Shown: piece after piece, positions 46,279-56,371 of the stretch
Numbering within the stretch: the first letter of the stretch is position 1
How the letters are laid out: each line of letters begins with the position of its first letter
DNA from: Paulownia fortunei
Lineage: Eukaryota; Streptophyta; Magnoliopsida; Lamiales; Paulowniaceae
Length of the DNA stretch: 64,000 bases
NCBI GenBank assembly: GCA_019321725.1
Contig: CM033121.1
Coordinates: 12,028,001 to 12,092,000, forward strand
Direction: 5' to 3'
Notes under the pieces: generated by a model
What the model was told of the DNA's origin: nothing
Databases searched by the model: none
Seen by the model: the letters and a program-made list of their open reading frames with translations, nothing else
Made by a program: the position numbers and the translations under genes

Positions 46279-47317
46279 TAGACTCGACCATGGGCCGGGT
46301 CCGAACCGAACCCAACCCATGATCGGACCATGGTCAATGGGTCAAAACCCATTGACCACGGTTCACGGGTTCGACCCGTGAGTCCATGGGCCGGTTATGG
46401 TTTTATCCAACTGTAAACTGCCGGGTTGGACCCGGTGGTTCCACGGGCCGGAACCGCCGGGCCCGACCCAACGGTTTTTTAATTTTTTAATTTTTATTTT
46501 ATTTTTTAATCAAAATAGTGTAAAATGTGTTGTGGAGGTTTTGAACCTGTGACCTCCAAGTTATTAACAGAACACTCTAACCAACTGAGCTAATGGACCA
46601 AATATTTATAATTTTGAATAAGTGCATAAATAAGTCTCATGATTTGTTTTTTTTATTTTTTTTCCCCTCAAATTCCTTGTCTTGTTTCTGAAAATCAATA
46701 TAATTGGTGTTGTGCCCCTCTTTAAATTTAATTAATTAGTTGCAACAAGTTATAAATCAAGTCCTATATTTAAGCATTCTATATTTTATCTTAATAATAA
46801 GTAAAATTTTGAAAATTATCTAATGATGCTACTTTACAATTATTTTAATAATAAGTAAATGATGATACTTTATAATATCTAGTGTTTATTCCCCAACTTC
46901 TCACTTAGTATTATTAAATTATTGTAATGTTGCATCATTTTTATATGATAACATTAACTCCAAAGACCAAAATTTAGTAAATTGTACTTTATCAATACAA
47001 TATAAATGGAAAAATTATTTTTTAGAAATTCCATAAATTAATTTAGTTACTTTTGTTTTTGACCATATGCTTAAATTTTAGTTATTTTTTTTTTCAAATT
47101 TAAGTTATTTTTTTTTCATTATGTTCAAAAATTAACAATATTTTTTGCAAATTTAAGTTCAATTTTTTTTAAAAAAAATAAAATAAAATGTAAAGGTTAG
47201 AACTGGAACCGGAACTGAAACTAGAATCGGCCCATAACCGGCTTTGATGGTTAAAGTTAAGGGTTGGGATTTTTTTGAACCGTGGAACCGGCGGTTTCTG
47301 AACTGTGGTCAAGTCTA
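46279..47317. mobile_element. Non-autonomous hAT-like DNA transposon (1,039 bp)
   Basis: It interrupts the gag zinc-knuckle region of element A. The ends form terminal inverted repeats: TAGACTCGACCA at the left and TAGACTTGACCA when the right end is read in reverse (11 of 12 match). 8-bp target duplications flank it, and the empty site is present in element B. TIRs starting TAG and 8-bp duplications fit the hAT superfamily. No transposase is encoded. The GC-rich subterminal parts (ACCGCCGGG-type motifs, and GGAACCGGCGG at the right) contrast with an AT-rich centre. Two perfect hairpins lie at 46331-46358 and 46364-46380. A degenerate tRNA-like sequence lies at 46527-46599. Confidence 0.8.
46527..46599 (-). 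pseudogene. Degenerate tRNA-Ile(AAU)-like sequence inside the hAT-like element
   Basis: The minus strand begins GGTCCATTAGCTCAGTTGG at 46599, a good acceptor start and A box. An anticodon loop TTAATAA follows (anticodon AAT), then variable loop AGGTC and a B-box-like GGTTCAAAACC. The length suits a tRNA. The anticodon stem has mismatches, the T stem is imperfect and the 3' acceptor strand (ACAACAC) does not pair with the 5' strand. A functional tRNA is unlikely. Origin from a tRNA or tRNA-derived SINE head is inferred. Confidence 0.55.
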
Positions 47318-47860
47318 GTTTTGGGGAATGCTTTAGCGGTACTAACCGCTGCTTTAAGTGTAAAAAGCCTGGATATAGAGCAAAGGATTGCCCAATAGTG
47401 CATGGGAGAGTATATACAATAACACAAGAATAAGCTGATGCAGATGCTTCCGTAGTCATAGGTACTATTTTAATTTTTGGATACTTGCAATTGCATTGAT
47501 AGATTTAGGATCTACGCATTCATTTGCATCCTGTGCATTTGTGAGAAAATTGGACATTACACCAGATTTATTAAAAGTAAGGTACAGTGTAACATTTCCA
47601 TCCGGGGAAGAAATGGATTCCAAATAAATGTTAAAGGCCTATTCTATTCAGATTAGTGATAAGACTCTTTATGCGGATCTCGTTATTTTACCATTGCCAA
47701 ATTTTAAGGTTATTTTGGGTATGGATTGACTTACCAAATATCTTGCAATAATTGATTGTAACAAGAAAATTGTGATTTTTCAGCCACCCGGAGAAGAACA
47801 GTTTGTGTTTAGTGGTACCTTATGGTCACAGTCCTTACCAATTATAATTGTTTTGACAGC
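47318..47860 (+). pseudogene. gag C-terminus and protease relic of element A
   Basis: After the right target duplication the second zinc knuckle resumes (CFKCKKPGYRAKDC at about 47350-47390; the His of CCHC is replaced). The protease at about 47490-47800 reads ALIDLGSTHSFAS-like in shifted frames (Asp-Leu-Gly-Ser at the active site, where Asp-Ser-Gly is usual), LLKVRYSV, YADLVILPLPNFKVILGMD, and IFQPPGEEQFVFSG. Frameshifts at about 47480 and stops at 47627 and 47729 break it. Confidence 0.75.
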
Positions 47861-48660
47861 TCAAAAGATGTTGAATAAAGGTTGTGTTGGATATTTGGCA
47901 AATGTTCTGGACACCTCGATCGAAGCACAATTGAAGCCAGAAAATGTAGAAATAGTTCAAGAATTTCTTGAGGTATTTTTAGATGATTTATCAGGACTAC
48001 TACCAGATCGAGAGATTGAATATGTAATTTATGTTATGTCAGGGACTACTCCTATTTCTAAAGCACCATACTAAATGGCACCAATAGAGTTGAAAGAGTT
48101 AAAAGTTCAATTGCAAGAATTGCTTGATAAGGGTTTTATCCACCTTAGTTATTCTCCTTGGGGAGCACTTGTGTTATTCGTGAAAAAGAAGGATGGTACA
48201 TTGCAGTTGTGCATTGATTATAGAGAGTTGAATAAAGTAACAATCAAGAATAAGTATCCACTTCCAAGAATAGATGATTTGTTTGATCAATTGCAAGGAG
48301 CATCATTATTTTCTAAGATTGATTTGCGTTCTAGGTATCATCAATTGAAGATCAAGGAAGAAGACATACAAAAGACTGCATTCCGAATAAGGTATAGACA
48401 TTATAAATTTCTAGTGATGCCTTTTCGTTTAACCAATGCCTTTGCAGATTTTATGGATATAATGAATAGGGTGTTCAAGCAATATCTCGATAAATTTGTG
48501 ATTGTGTTTATTGACGACATCCTAATTTATTCACGGGATAAAGAAGAGCACAAGGAATATTTGAAGATGGTGCTGCAAGTTCTTAAGGAAATACAGTTAT
48601 ATGCTAAATTCAAGAAGTGCGAATTTTGGCTTGAGCAAGTGGTATTCCCAGGTCATGTAG
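47861..48660 (+). pseudogene. Reverse transcriptase relic of element A (left part)
   Basis: The stretch 47772-48074 ([37 protein letters not shown]) ends at a TAA where element B has an Arg codon (CGA). The 196-codon open stretch 48075-48660 is an almost complete RT fingers and palm: [59 protein letters not shown], and the intact FIDD catalytic box at 48507-48518. It ends FPGHVV exactly at the solo-LTR insertion. Order and motifs are those of Tekay/Del chromoviruses. Confidence 0.9.
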
Positions 48661-50956
48661 TGTAACATCCCTTAACCTAACTGCAGAGCCTAAACAAGCT
48701 GATACAGTTAAGTCAAGAAATGTTAATTTTTCATCAATACTAAAGTTATGGTTTTAATAAAAGTTCCCATTTTTAGCTATAAGAGAGAGCTTGAATCATT
48801 TTAAACACACTATATACATATATCAAAACTGAGTACATCTGTTTACAAAACCATAACAGAGCGGCTTATTTAAAAACAAAACAGAGTTTTCAAAATAAAC
48901 TACAAAACAGGTCGAAGCATGGCATATGAACAAATCTCTGTCCGGCCGCTCTAGAGACTCAGTCAACCTCTAAACCTGTACATTTCCACCTGCATCACAT
49001 GAAAATAATGAGCTAAAGGCTCAGTAAGATGAAACTGATGCAATAACAAATAACATATATGCACATCTCATAAATCATTAAATGCAATATTCTATTTAAT
49101 AACTTTCATTCATAAATCATTCTTTAAGGCCCTTGAAGTGTGGTACCTAATTAAATAGCGATAGATCGTAGTTTTCGGAACCTGTTCATAATGATTGACC
49201 AATAAGAGAAATAATACGGGGTTTCCATACTTGGTCTTTCAACCTCAGGTATTAGCCATATTCTATCTCATTCATTGTGGCTTTCCTATACCGGTTTTTC
49301 AACCTCAAGTATTTGCCACCATTTGTTGGGTCCGCCGGTCCCTCCCACGTCCCTTGTCTACCCGACCATCAATCAAGTGTCATACTTCTTTTTCAAAAAC
49401 ATCATTATATTCTTAATAGTATCATGTTTCATAAACCATAAATGCATCAAACATTACATCATTTCACAAATAATAACAATCACATTAAAACATGAACAAC
49501 ATTATATGATTCTTGTGATACAGCAAATGAAAGCTTCAACTTACCTCAAGTCCACTTTGTGCTAAGTGAAAAGGCCAATCTCTTTAGAAGATAGGATGTG
49601 TTAAAGGCCTAACATAATCAAATCATGTACCATTTAATATCCTTTTTATAAATCATTTAGTCTATTCTAGTTAAAGTTTATATACACTTTTCAATCTTTT
49701 GTAAAGAATTACATATCAATTACATAACCTTAAAAACAATGCATACTCCATATTTTACTACTAATTCAAGATATTAAACATTAGGGCAGCCATTAAATAA
49801 CTAATAATTCAAACATAATTATTAGGGCAGCCCCTAAAACATGAACACAATTCGAATTAAAATGACGTAAACTTGATTTTAACTTAAATTGATTGTACTC
49901 TTCAATTAAGCAAACTAATTGCTATTGTTTTCAATCATTCAAAGAAACTTCCAAACACAATATAAGCATTACAAAATCAATAGAAACAAGTAAATTAAAT
50001 AATTTCACAAGACTATCAATTTTGCTAAAAATTAGCTTAGCTAGCTTGGTTTTGGCTTCAAGTGTAACTTACTTAAATTTTCAATCATATAAAAGCATAC
50101 TAAAACATGTAACCATCCAAGATACTACAAATTCATCATAAGAAACATTGAAAAAGAATATACCTTGATTAAGTTGGATTTAAGCTTCAAAATCAACGGT
50201 TTTCAAGCTTAAAAGGATGGAAACTTGTTCTAACTTGTGTTCTATGGATTCCTATGGATTGAATTCAATTTTTGTGTGTATGAGAGTGTAGAAATTTGGG
50301 AGAAACTTAGGAGAATAAGGGATGGTCTTTTTTGAGGTGCTTCCACAAGAAATATGGATGAAAATGATTTCTTTGACCTTTCAAAGAGAGGTAAGTGGAG
50401 GATCATGATTGGTTCATCATGCTTGGTGTCTTCTCATGCCAAAATCCACGTTCATGGGCTAAGGAGATGACAAAAATTGATGCTTTGGTGTTATAATCAA
50501 GTGCAATGCGATTTAGAATGATTTTATGCAACCTAGTCAACCAACCAATCAAATTGCACAATTGTGCATACTTTTAGTTCTTAGCCAAATGTAACATATT
50601 TCAAGTAAATATTTAGGCAATTAATAACTTTAGCATATAACTAGTATGGAGCAATACAAATAATTCATTTCATGGCCATTCAACACATCAATCTTCCTTA
50701 ACCGAGATACCGAGCTTTTCACTGCAAAAAGGGCACTTAAGGAATATGTTAAATAAAAAAAATGAAAGTTTGATCTCATATTTCATGTACTAATGCATGT
50801 TAAATCATAACTGAAGCATATAATAACAATTATTCATGTTCGTGCAATCATGTTATTTGTATGCCATAATTCAATAATGCACATTGATTAGATGCATATT
50901 CATGCAAAATGCTTATTATTGGCTATGTAGGAGAGAATTGAGAATTGGGTATTACA
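48661..50956 (-). repeat. Solo LTR of the Tekay/Del family inserted antisense in element A (2,296 bp)
   Basis: It reads TGTAACATCCC at the left and TATTACA at the right, the same family as 1034-3297 and in the same orientation. It interrupts the RT frame between FPGHVV and its continuation SKN. The 5-bp target duplication TGTAG is perfect on both sides (48656-48660 and 50957-50961), and element B has the uninterrupted site at about 55695. No interior remains, so it arose by LTR-LTR recombination after insertion. Confidence 0.95.
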
Positions 50957-51209
50957 TGTAGTATCCAAGAATTGTATTTTTGTTAATCTAGGCAAGGTAG
51001 AAACTGTTATTAAGTGGCCAACACCAACAAATATATCAGAAGTAAGGAGTTTCTTGTGATTAGCAGGGTACAATCGATGATTTGTTCAGGGGTTTTTCAA
51101 AGATAGTAACTCCATTGACAATGTTGACAGGAAAGAATGTGAAGTTCTTGTGGACCGATGCTTGAGAAAGAAGTTTTTAGGAATTGAAACATAAATTGAC
51201 TACAACTCC
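50957..51209 (+). pseudogene. Reverse transcriptase relic of element A (right part, thumb)
   Basis: It resumes with the second TGTAG copy and encodes, in broken frames, KWPTPTNISEVRSFL-like and YNRXFVQGF-like pieces, then SNSIDNVDRKECEVLVD. The parallel region of B is 55696-55910. Stops and a one-base loss near 51125 disable it. Confidence 0.75.
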
Positions 51210-51640
51210 TGTTCTTGCCATTCAAATAGGAATTGGTGGATTTGTGGTGTATAGCGAGGCTTAAAAAATGGTTTGGGTGCTATTTTGATGCAAAATGGGA
51301 AGGTTGTTGCCTACGCTTCAAGGCAATTGAAGGAGTATGAAAAGAATTATCCAACCCATGATTTGGAACTTGTTGCTGTGGTTTTTGCTTTGAAAATCTG
51401 GAGACATTATTTGTATGGTGAGAAGTGTGAGATTTACACAGATCATAAGAGTTTGAAGTACTTCTTTACCCAAAAGGAATTGACTATGAGACAACGGAGG
51501 TGGTTAGAACTTGTGACGGATTATGATTGTATAATCAACTATCATCCTAGTAAAGCGAATGTGGTTGCAGATGCATTAAGCAGAAAATCCACATCTTATC
51601 TTTTTGTCATACAAAAGTTAATATTACTGGATTTGTAGAG
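51210..51640 (+). pseudogene. RNase H relic of element A
   Basis: The 121-codon open stretch from 51273 reads [20 protein letters not shown], then [20 protein letters not shown] (Glu kept), [17 protein letters not shown] (Asp kept), and [19 protein letters not shown]. The first catalytic Asp region just before (VVYSEA) has Glu for Asp and a stop. The fold is otherwise well conserved. Confidence 0.85.
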
Positions 51641-52601
51641 ATTAGAGCTTGAAATTGTACCAAAAGGGAAAAGTGTTCGTTGTTAGCCTTAGTGTTGAAA
51701 CCTGCACTTCAAGATAGAATTAGAGAAGGTCAAAAGTTGGATATGCATTTGTGTAGATTGAAAAGAAAGATTGAGGCTGAAAATAGGTCATACTTCTTTG
51801 TTACTGATGATGGAATTATTCGATATAAAGGGAGACTATGTGTGCTGTTTGACAAGGCCATGAAAGGAGACATTTTAGAAGAAGCTCATACCACTCCTTA
51901 CTCGGTACATCCATGTAGAACAAAAATGTATAAAGACTTATAATAACATTATTGGTGGCCTAAAATGAAGAGAGATATAGCAAAACTTATGGCTGAATGT
52001 ATAATTTGTCAACAAATTAAGATTGAACATCAAAGACCATTAGGGTTGCGTTTGCTAATTCCAGAGTGGAAATGGGAGCACATTACAATGGACTTTGTGT
52101 TTGGATTACATGGAACTAAAAAGGGGTATAATTCCATATGAGTGATTGTTGATAGATTAACTAAATCAACCCATTTTCTTCCAGTGAAATTCACATACAA
52201 TATGGACCAGTATGCTCAATAATATATTAAAGAGATAGTCAAGTTACATGGGGTGTCAATTCAATAGTGTCCAACAGAGATCCTAAGTTTATATCTACAT
52301 TTTGGAAGAGCTTACATAGTGCCATGGGAACGAAACTTGTATTTAGTACAACATTTCATCCACAAAGTGATGGACAATCAGAGAGGGTTATTAAGATATT
52401 AGAGGATATGTTAAGAGCTTGTGTGCTAGATTTTCAAGGGAGTTGGGATGTGAAGCTTCCATGAGAACAAAAAGTATTCGACTTGTTAAAGTATTGTGGA
52501 GGAATCATTCTATAGAAGAGTCCACAAGGGAAAGAGAAGAAGAAATGCATTATTTGGTATGTCAAATTTCGAGGACAAATTTTTTATAAGGAATAAAGGA
52601 T
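51641..52601 (+). pseudogene. Integrase and chromodomain-end relic of element A, with a large internal deletion
   Basis: 51680-51943 holds the pre-integrase and zinc-binding part (AEAHTTPYSVHP-type HTxPYSVHPCRTKMYKDL; then HYWWPKMKRDIAKLMAECII in the next frame). The core shows HITMDFVFGL (Asp), SNRDPKFIS (Asn at the catalytic Asp position) and HPQSDGQSERVIK (Glu kept). After GSWDVKLP at 52464 the sequence jumps to VLWRNHSIEESTREREEEM at 52480-52545, which is the chromodomain end of Tekay/Del integrases. Roughly the C-terminal half of integrase and most of the chromodomain are missing. The 3' LTR starts at 52602. Confidence 0.8.
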
Positions 52602-53291
52602 TGTAATGCCCAATTCTCTCCTACATAACCAATAATAAGCATCTTGCATGAATATACATTATCAGATTATGGCATACAAATAACATGATTGCACGAACAT
52701 GAATAATTGTTACTATATGCTTCAGTTGTGCCTTAACATGCATTAGTTCATGAAAAATGAGATCAAACTATTGTTTCTTAATTTAACATATTCCTTAAGT
52801 GCCTTTTTGCAATGAAACGTTAGATATTTTGGTTAAGAAAGATTGACGTGTTGAATGGCCATGAAATTGCTTATTTGTATTACTCCATACTAGTTATATG
52901 CTAAAGTGATTAATTGCCTAAATATTTGCTTGAAATATGTTATATTTGGCTAAGAACTAAAAGTATGCAAAATGGGGCAAATTGATTTGTAGGTTGACTA
53001 GGTTGCATGAAATTATTTTAAACCATATTGGACTTGATTATAACAACAAATTTTTCACAACTTATACAGCTCCAATATAGTGTTACTCAATATTTATTTA
53101 TCTATTTACAACCTATTTTAATTTTCATACGATTGGATAATAAATATTTGCTCTAATTTCTTAACCGTTCATTCGGTCTTTAAACCGATTGACACCCGAT
53201 TCTTAAATGATTGTCTAGTTTGCATTTCTAAAATCATATACACATATGGACCTTGTAATATGACACTGCAGTTAAGTTAAGAGGTGTTACA
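52602..53291 (+). repeat. Shared, chimeric LTR between elements A and B (690 bp)
   Basis: It starts TGTAATGCCC and follows the LTR of A for about 445 bp to 53047. The next 223 bp (53048-53270) are foreign. The last 21 bp (53271-53291, ending GGTGTTACA) are again the LTR end. The foreign part resembles the type F repeat at about 26500-26650 and, in reverse, 16850-17050. It serves at once as 3' LTR of A and 5' LTR of B. Confidence 0.8.
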
Positions 53292-53296
53292 GTTTG

Positions 53297-53311
53297 TGGG
53301 TATCACAGCGG
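53297..53311 (+). other. Degraded primer binding site of element B
   Basis: TGGGTATCACAGCGG, the Met-tRNA site of A with one extra G and a G-to-C change. It confirms that B starts directly after the shared LTR. Confidence 0.75.
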
Positions 53312-53460
53312 AGGTTTAGTCGTTCCTGAAGATAGAAAAAAGGCATATGAACACATCCTGGTTGGGAAACTCGGTCAACTATTTGTTTATTTGCTTTTAT
53401 GATTACTTGATTCGATTTTATTTTATGTTATTATCATGATTATGCATTTATTATTGGCTA

Positions 53461-54560
53461 ATGAATAATGAGATTGGGCAATTCATATAAGGTCATGACA
53501 CCATTAAGGAAGACAATAGATGATCATGAGGGTAATCATAGTGTGGTGAATAATTTTACTAATCTCATTCAACAACAAACTAGAATGCATGGTGAACAGA
53601 TACAATAATTGCTAGATATGCAACAAAGAAGCCAAGAACAGAATCAGCGACTTTCTCCACCACAAGCTTGATAGGATACTTCACAAGCTGTGTATGAGAA
53701 ATTTAGAAAGATGGAACCTGTTGATTTTAATGGTGAGACCTGATCCCATTGTTGCATAGGAATGGGTGTGAAATCTTTGGACACTATCTTTGACTACATG
53801 TGAATTGATGATGCTGAGAAGGTACTCTGTACAATTTCTTGTTGAAGAATGATGCAAGAACCTGGTGGGAAGGAGCTAAGCTTGCAGTGAATACGGAAGA
53901 GTTAACTTGGGATAGGTTCAAACTAATCTTTTATGATAAATATTTCATTAGAGATGCAAGGTCGCTCAAAGTAAAAGAATTCCTGGAGTTAAAACAAGGA
54001 GGGATGTATATGTGATTATGTGCGAAAATTTGAAGAGGGTTGCAAGTATGTGCCATACATTTCCAGAGACAACAATGAGAAGATGGATCATTTCTTGAGG
54101 AGCCTTAATCCAGAAATTAGAAAAGATGTGAGAATGTCTTTAGCAACAGAGTTTAGGGAACTTGTGGACAAAGCTTTGATGGCTGACTTAGATGAGAAAG
54201 AGATTGAGAAATTCCATCAACAAAAGAATCAAGTATTCACTCCAAGAAATCTGAACCAATGGAAGAAAGGAGACTAAAAATCAAACCAGGGGAATGAAAA
54301 GCGTCCTAGAGTTGGGTAGACTTCTACTTAAACAGTTGAAAGGCCTAAATGTGCTAAGTGTGGGAAGAATCATTTTGGGGAATGCTTTAGTGGTACTAAT
54401 CGTTGTTTTAAGTGTAAAAAGCCTGGACATATAGCAAGGGATTGCCTAATAGTACAGAGGAGAGTTTAGGAGAGAGTATATGCAATGACACATAGAGAGT
54501 ATGATGCAGATGCTTCTATAGCACAGGAACTATTTTAATTTCTAGGATACCTGCAATTGC
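53461..54560 (+). pseudogene. gag relic of element B
   Basis: Same order as A: the [15 protein letters not shown] start, a Gln-rich segment, and a capsid core with frameshifts up to 53990. An open stretch 54020-54277 follows ([56 protein letters not shown]). Two zinc knuckles at about 54350-54450 read CAKCGKNHFGEC and CFKCKKPGHIARDC, both complete. B has the Gln codon CAA at 53995 and the Trp codon TGG at 53763, where A and A' have stops, but its own stops elsewhere. Confidence 0.85.
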
Positions 54561-54900
54561 ATTGATAAATTCTGGATCTACGCATTCATTTGCATCACGT
54601 GCATTTGTGAGAAAATTGGCATTACACCAGATTTATTGAAAGTAAGGTACAGTGTGACTGTTCCATCCAGGGAAGAAATGGATTCCAACCAAATGTTAGG
54701 CTTGTTCTATAGGACTCTCTATGCAGATCTCGTTGTTTTACCGATGCTAAATTTTGAAGTTATTCTGGGTATGGATTGGCTTACCAAATATCATGCAACA
54801 ATTGCTTGTAACAAAAATATTGTGATTTTTCAGCCACTCGGAGAAGAACAATTTGTGTTTAGTGATACCTCATTGTTATGATCCTTACCAATTATAACTA
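54561..54900 (+). pseudogene. Protease relic of element B
   Basis: Readable as IALINSGSTHSFASRAFVRK, with Asn in place of the catalytic Asp (GAT to AAT). Then 54636-54881 gives VRYSVTVPSREEMDSNQM, LYADLVVLPMLNFEVILGMD and WLTKYHATIACNKNIVIF. The end of the open frame marks the passage to RT. Confidence 0.75.
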
Positions 54901-55850
54901 CTTTGAAAGCTCAAAAGATGTTGAATAAAGGTCGTGTTGGATATTTGGCAAGTGTTCTAGACACTTCGGTCGAAGCACAATTGAAGCCAAAAAATATAGA
55001 TGTGGTTCAAGAATTTCTTGAGGTATTTTCAGATGATTTACCAGGACTACCACCAGATCGAGAGATTAAATTTGTGATTGATGTTATGCCAGGGACTACT
55101 CCTATTTCTAAAGCACCATACCGAATGGCACCAACAGAGTTGAAAAAGTTAAAAGTTCAATTGCAAGAATTGCTTGATAAGGGTTTTATTCACCCTAGAT
55201 ATTCTCCTTGGGGAGCACTTGTGTTGTTCGTGAAAAAGAAGGATGGTGCATTGCAGTTGTGCATTGATTATAGAAGTTGAATAAAGTAACAATCAAGAAT
55301 AAGTATCCACTTCCAAAAATAGATGATTTGTTTGATCAATTGTAGGGAGCATCAGTATTTTCTAAGATTGATTTGCGCTCTGGGTATCATCAATTAAAGA
55401 TCAAGGAAGAAGACATACAAAAGATTGCATTCCGAACAAGGTATAGACATTATGAATTTCTAGTGATACCCTTCGGCTTAATCAATGCCCCTGTAGCTTT
55501 TATGGATCTAATGAATGTTCAATCAATATCTCGATAAATTTGTGATTGTGTTTATTGATGATATCCTAATTTATTCATGTGATAAAGAAGAGCACAAGGA
55601 ACATTTGAATATTGTGCTGCAAGTTCTTAAGGAAAAGCAGTTGTATGCTAAATTCAAGAAATGCGAATTTTGGCTTGAGCAACTAGTATTCCTAGGTCAT
55701 GTAGTATCCAAGAATGGTATTTCTGTTGATCCAGGCAAGGTAGAAGTTGTCATTAAGTGGCCAACACCAACAAATGTATCAGAAGTAAGGAGTTTCTTGG
55801 GATTAGCAGAGTACTATCGACGATTTGTTCAGGGTTTTCAAAGATAGCAA
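54901..55850 (+). pseudogene. Reverse transcriptase relic of element B
   Basis: The 125-codon stretch 54903-55280 runs from [18 protein letters not shown] to [17 protein letters not shown], where a base is lost (55274). Further pieces are [14 protein letters not shown], a stop, [19 protein letters not shown] and MPFGL-like (IPFGLINAP). 55515-55847 has the intact FIDD catalytic box at about 55552, [30 protein letters not shown] and [18 protein letters not shown]. This copy shows the site that the solo LTR interrupts in A. Confidence 0.85.
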
Positions 55851-56371
55851 CTCCATTGATAATGTTGACAAGAAAGAATGTGAAGTTCTTGTGGACGATG
55901 CTTGTGAAAGAAGTTTTCAAGAACTGAAACATAAATTAACTACAACTCCTGTTATTACCATTCCAACAGGAATTGGTGGATTCGTGGTGTATAACAACGC
56001 TTTAAAAATAGTTTGGGTGTTGTTTTGATGCAAAATGGAAGGTTATTGCTATGCTTCAAGGCAATTGAAGGAATATGAAAAGAATTACCCAACCCATGAT
56101 TTGGAACTTGATGTTGTGGTTTTTGCTTTGAAAATCTGGAGAGATTATTTGTATGGTGAGAAGTGTGAGATATACACAGATCATAAGAGTTTGAAGTACT
56201 TTTTTACCAAAAGGAGCTGAATATGAAACAAAGAAGATGGTTAGAACTTGTGAAGGATTATGATTGTGTGATCAACTATTATCTTGGTAAAGCGAATGTG
56301 GTTGCAGATGCATTGAGCAGAAAATCCACATCTTCTCTTTTTGTCTTACAAAAGTCAATATTACTGGATTC
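55851..56371 (+). pseudogene. RNase H relic of element B, truncated at the AT-rich region
   Basis: It reads CERSFQELKHKLTTTPVITI and GGFVVYNNA (Asn-Asn-Ala where Asp-Ala-Ser type is expected), then [40 protein letters not shown] and [13 protein letters not shown] at about 56285-56325. Element similarity stops at about 56371 in the phrase that A continues at 51629. Integrase and the 3' LTR are absent, so the AT-rich block marks a deletion or junction. Confidence 0.8.

Noticed and set aside
46527..46599. Functional nuclear tRNA-Ile gene
   Set aside because: The acceptor ends do not pair and the anticodon and T stems contain mismatches, so it is listed as a degenerate tRNA-like sequence.
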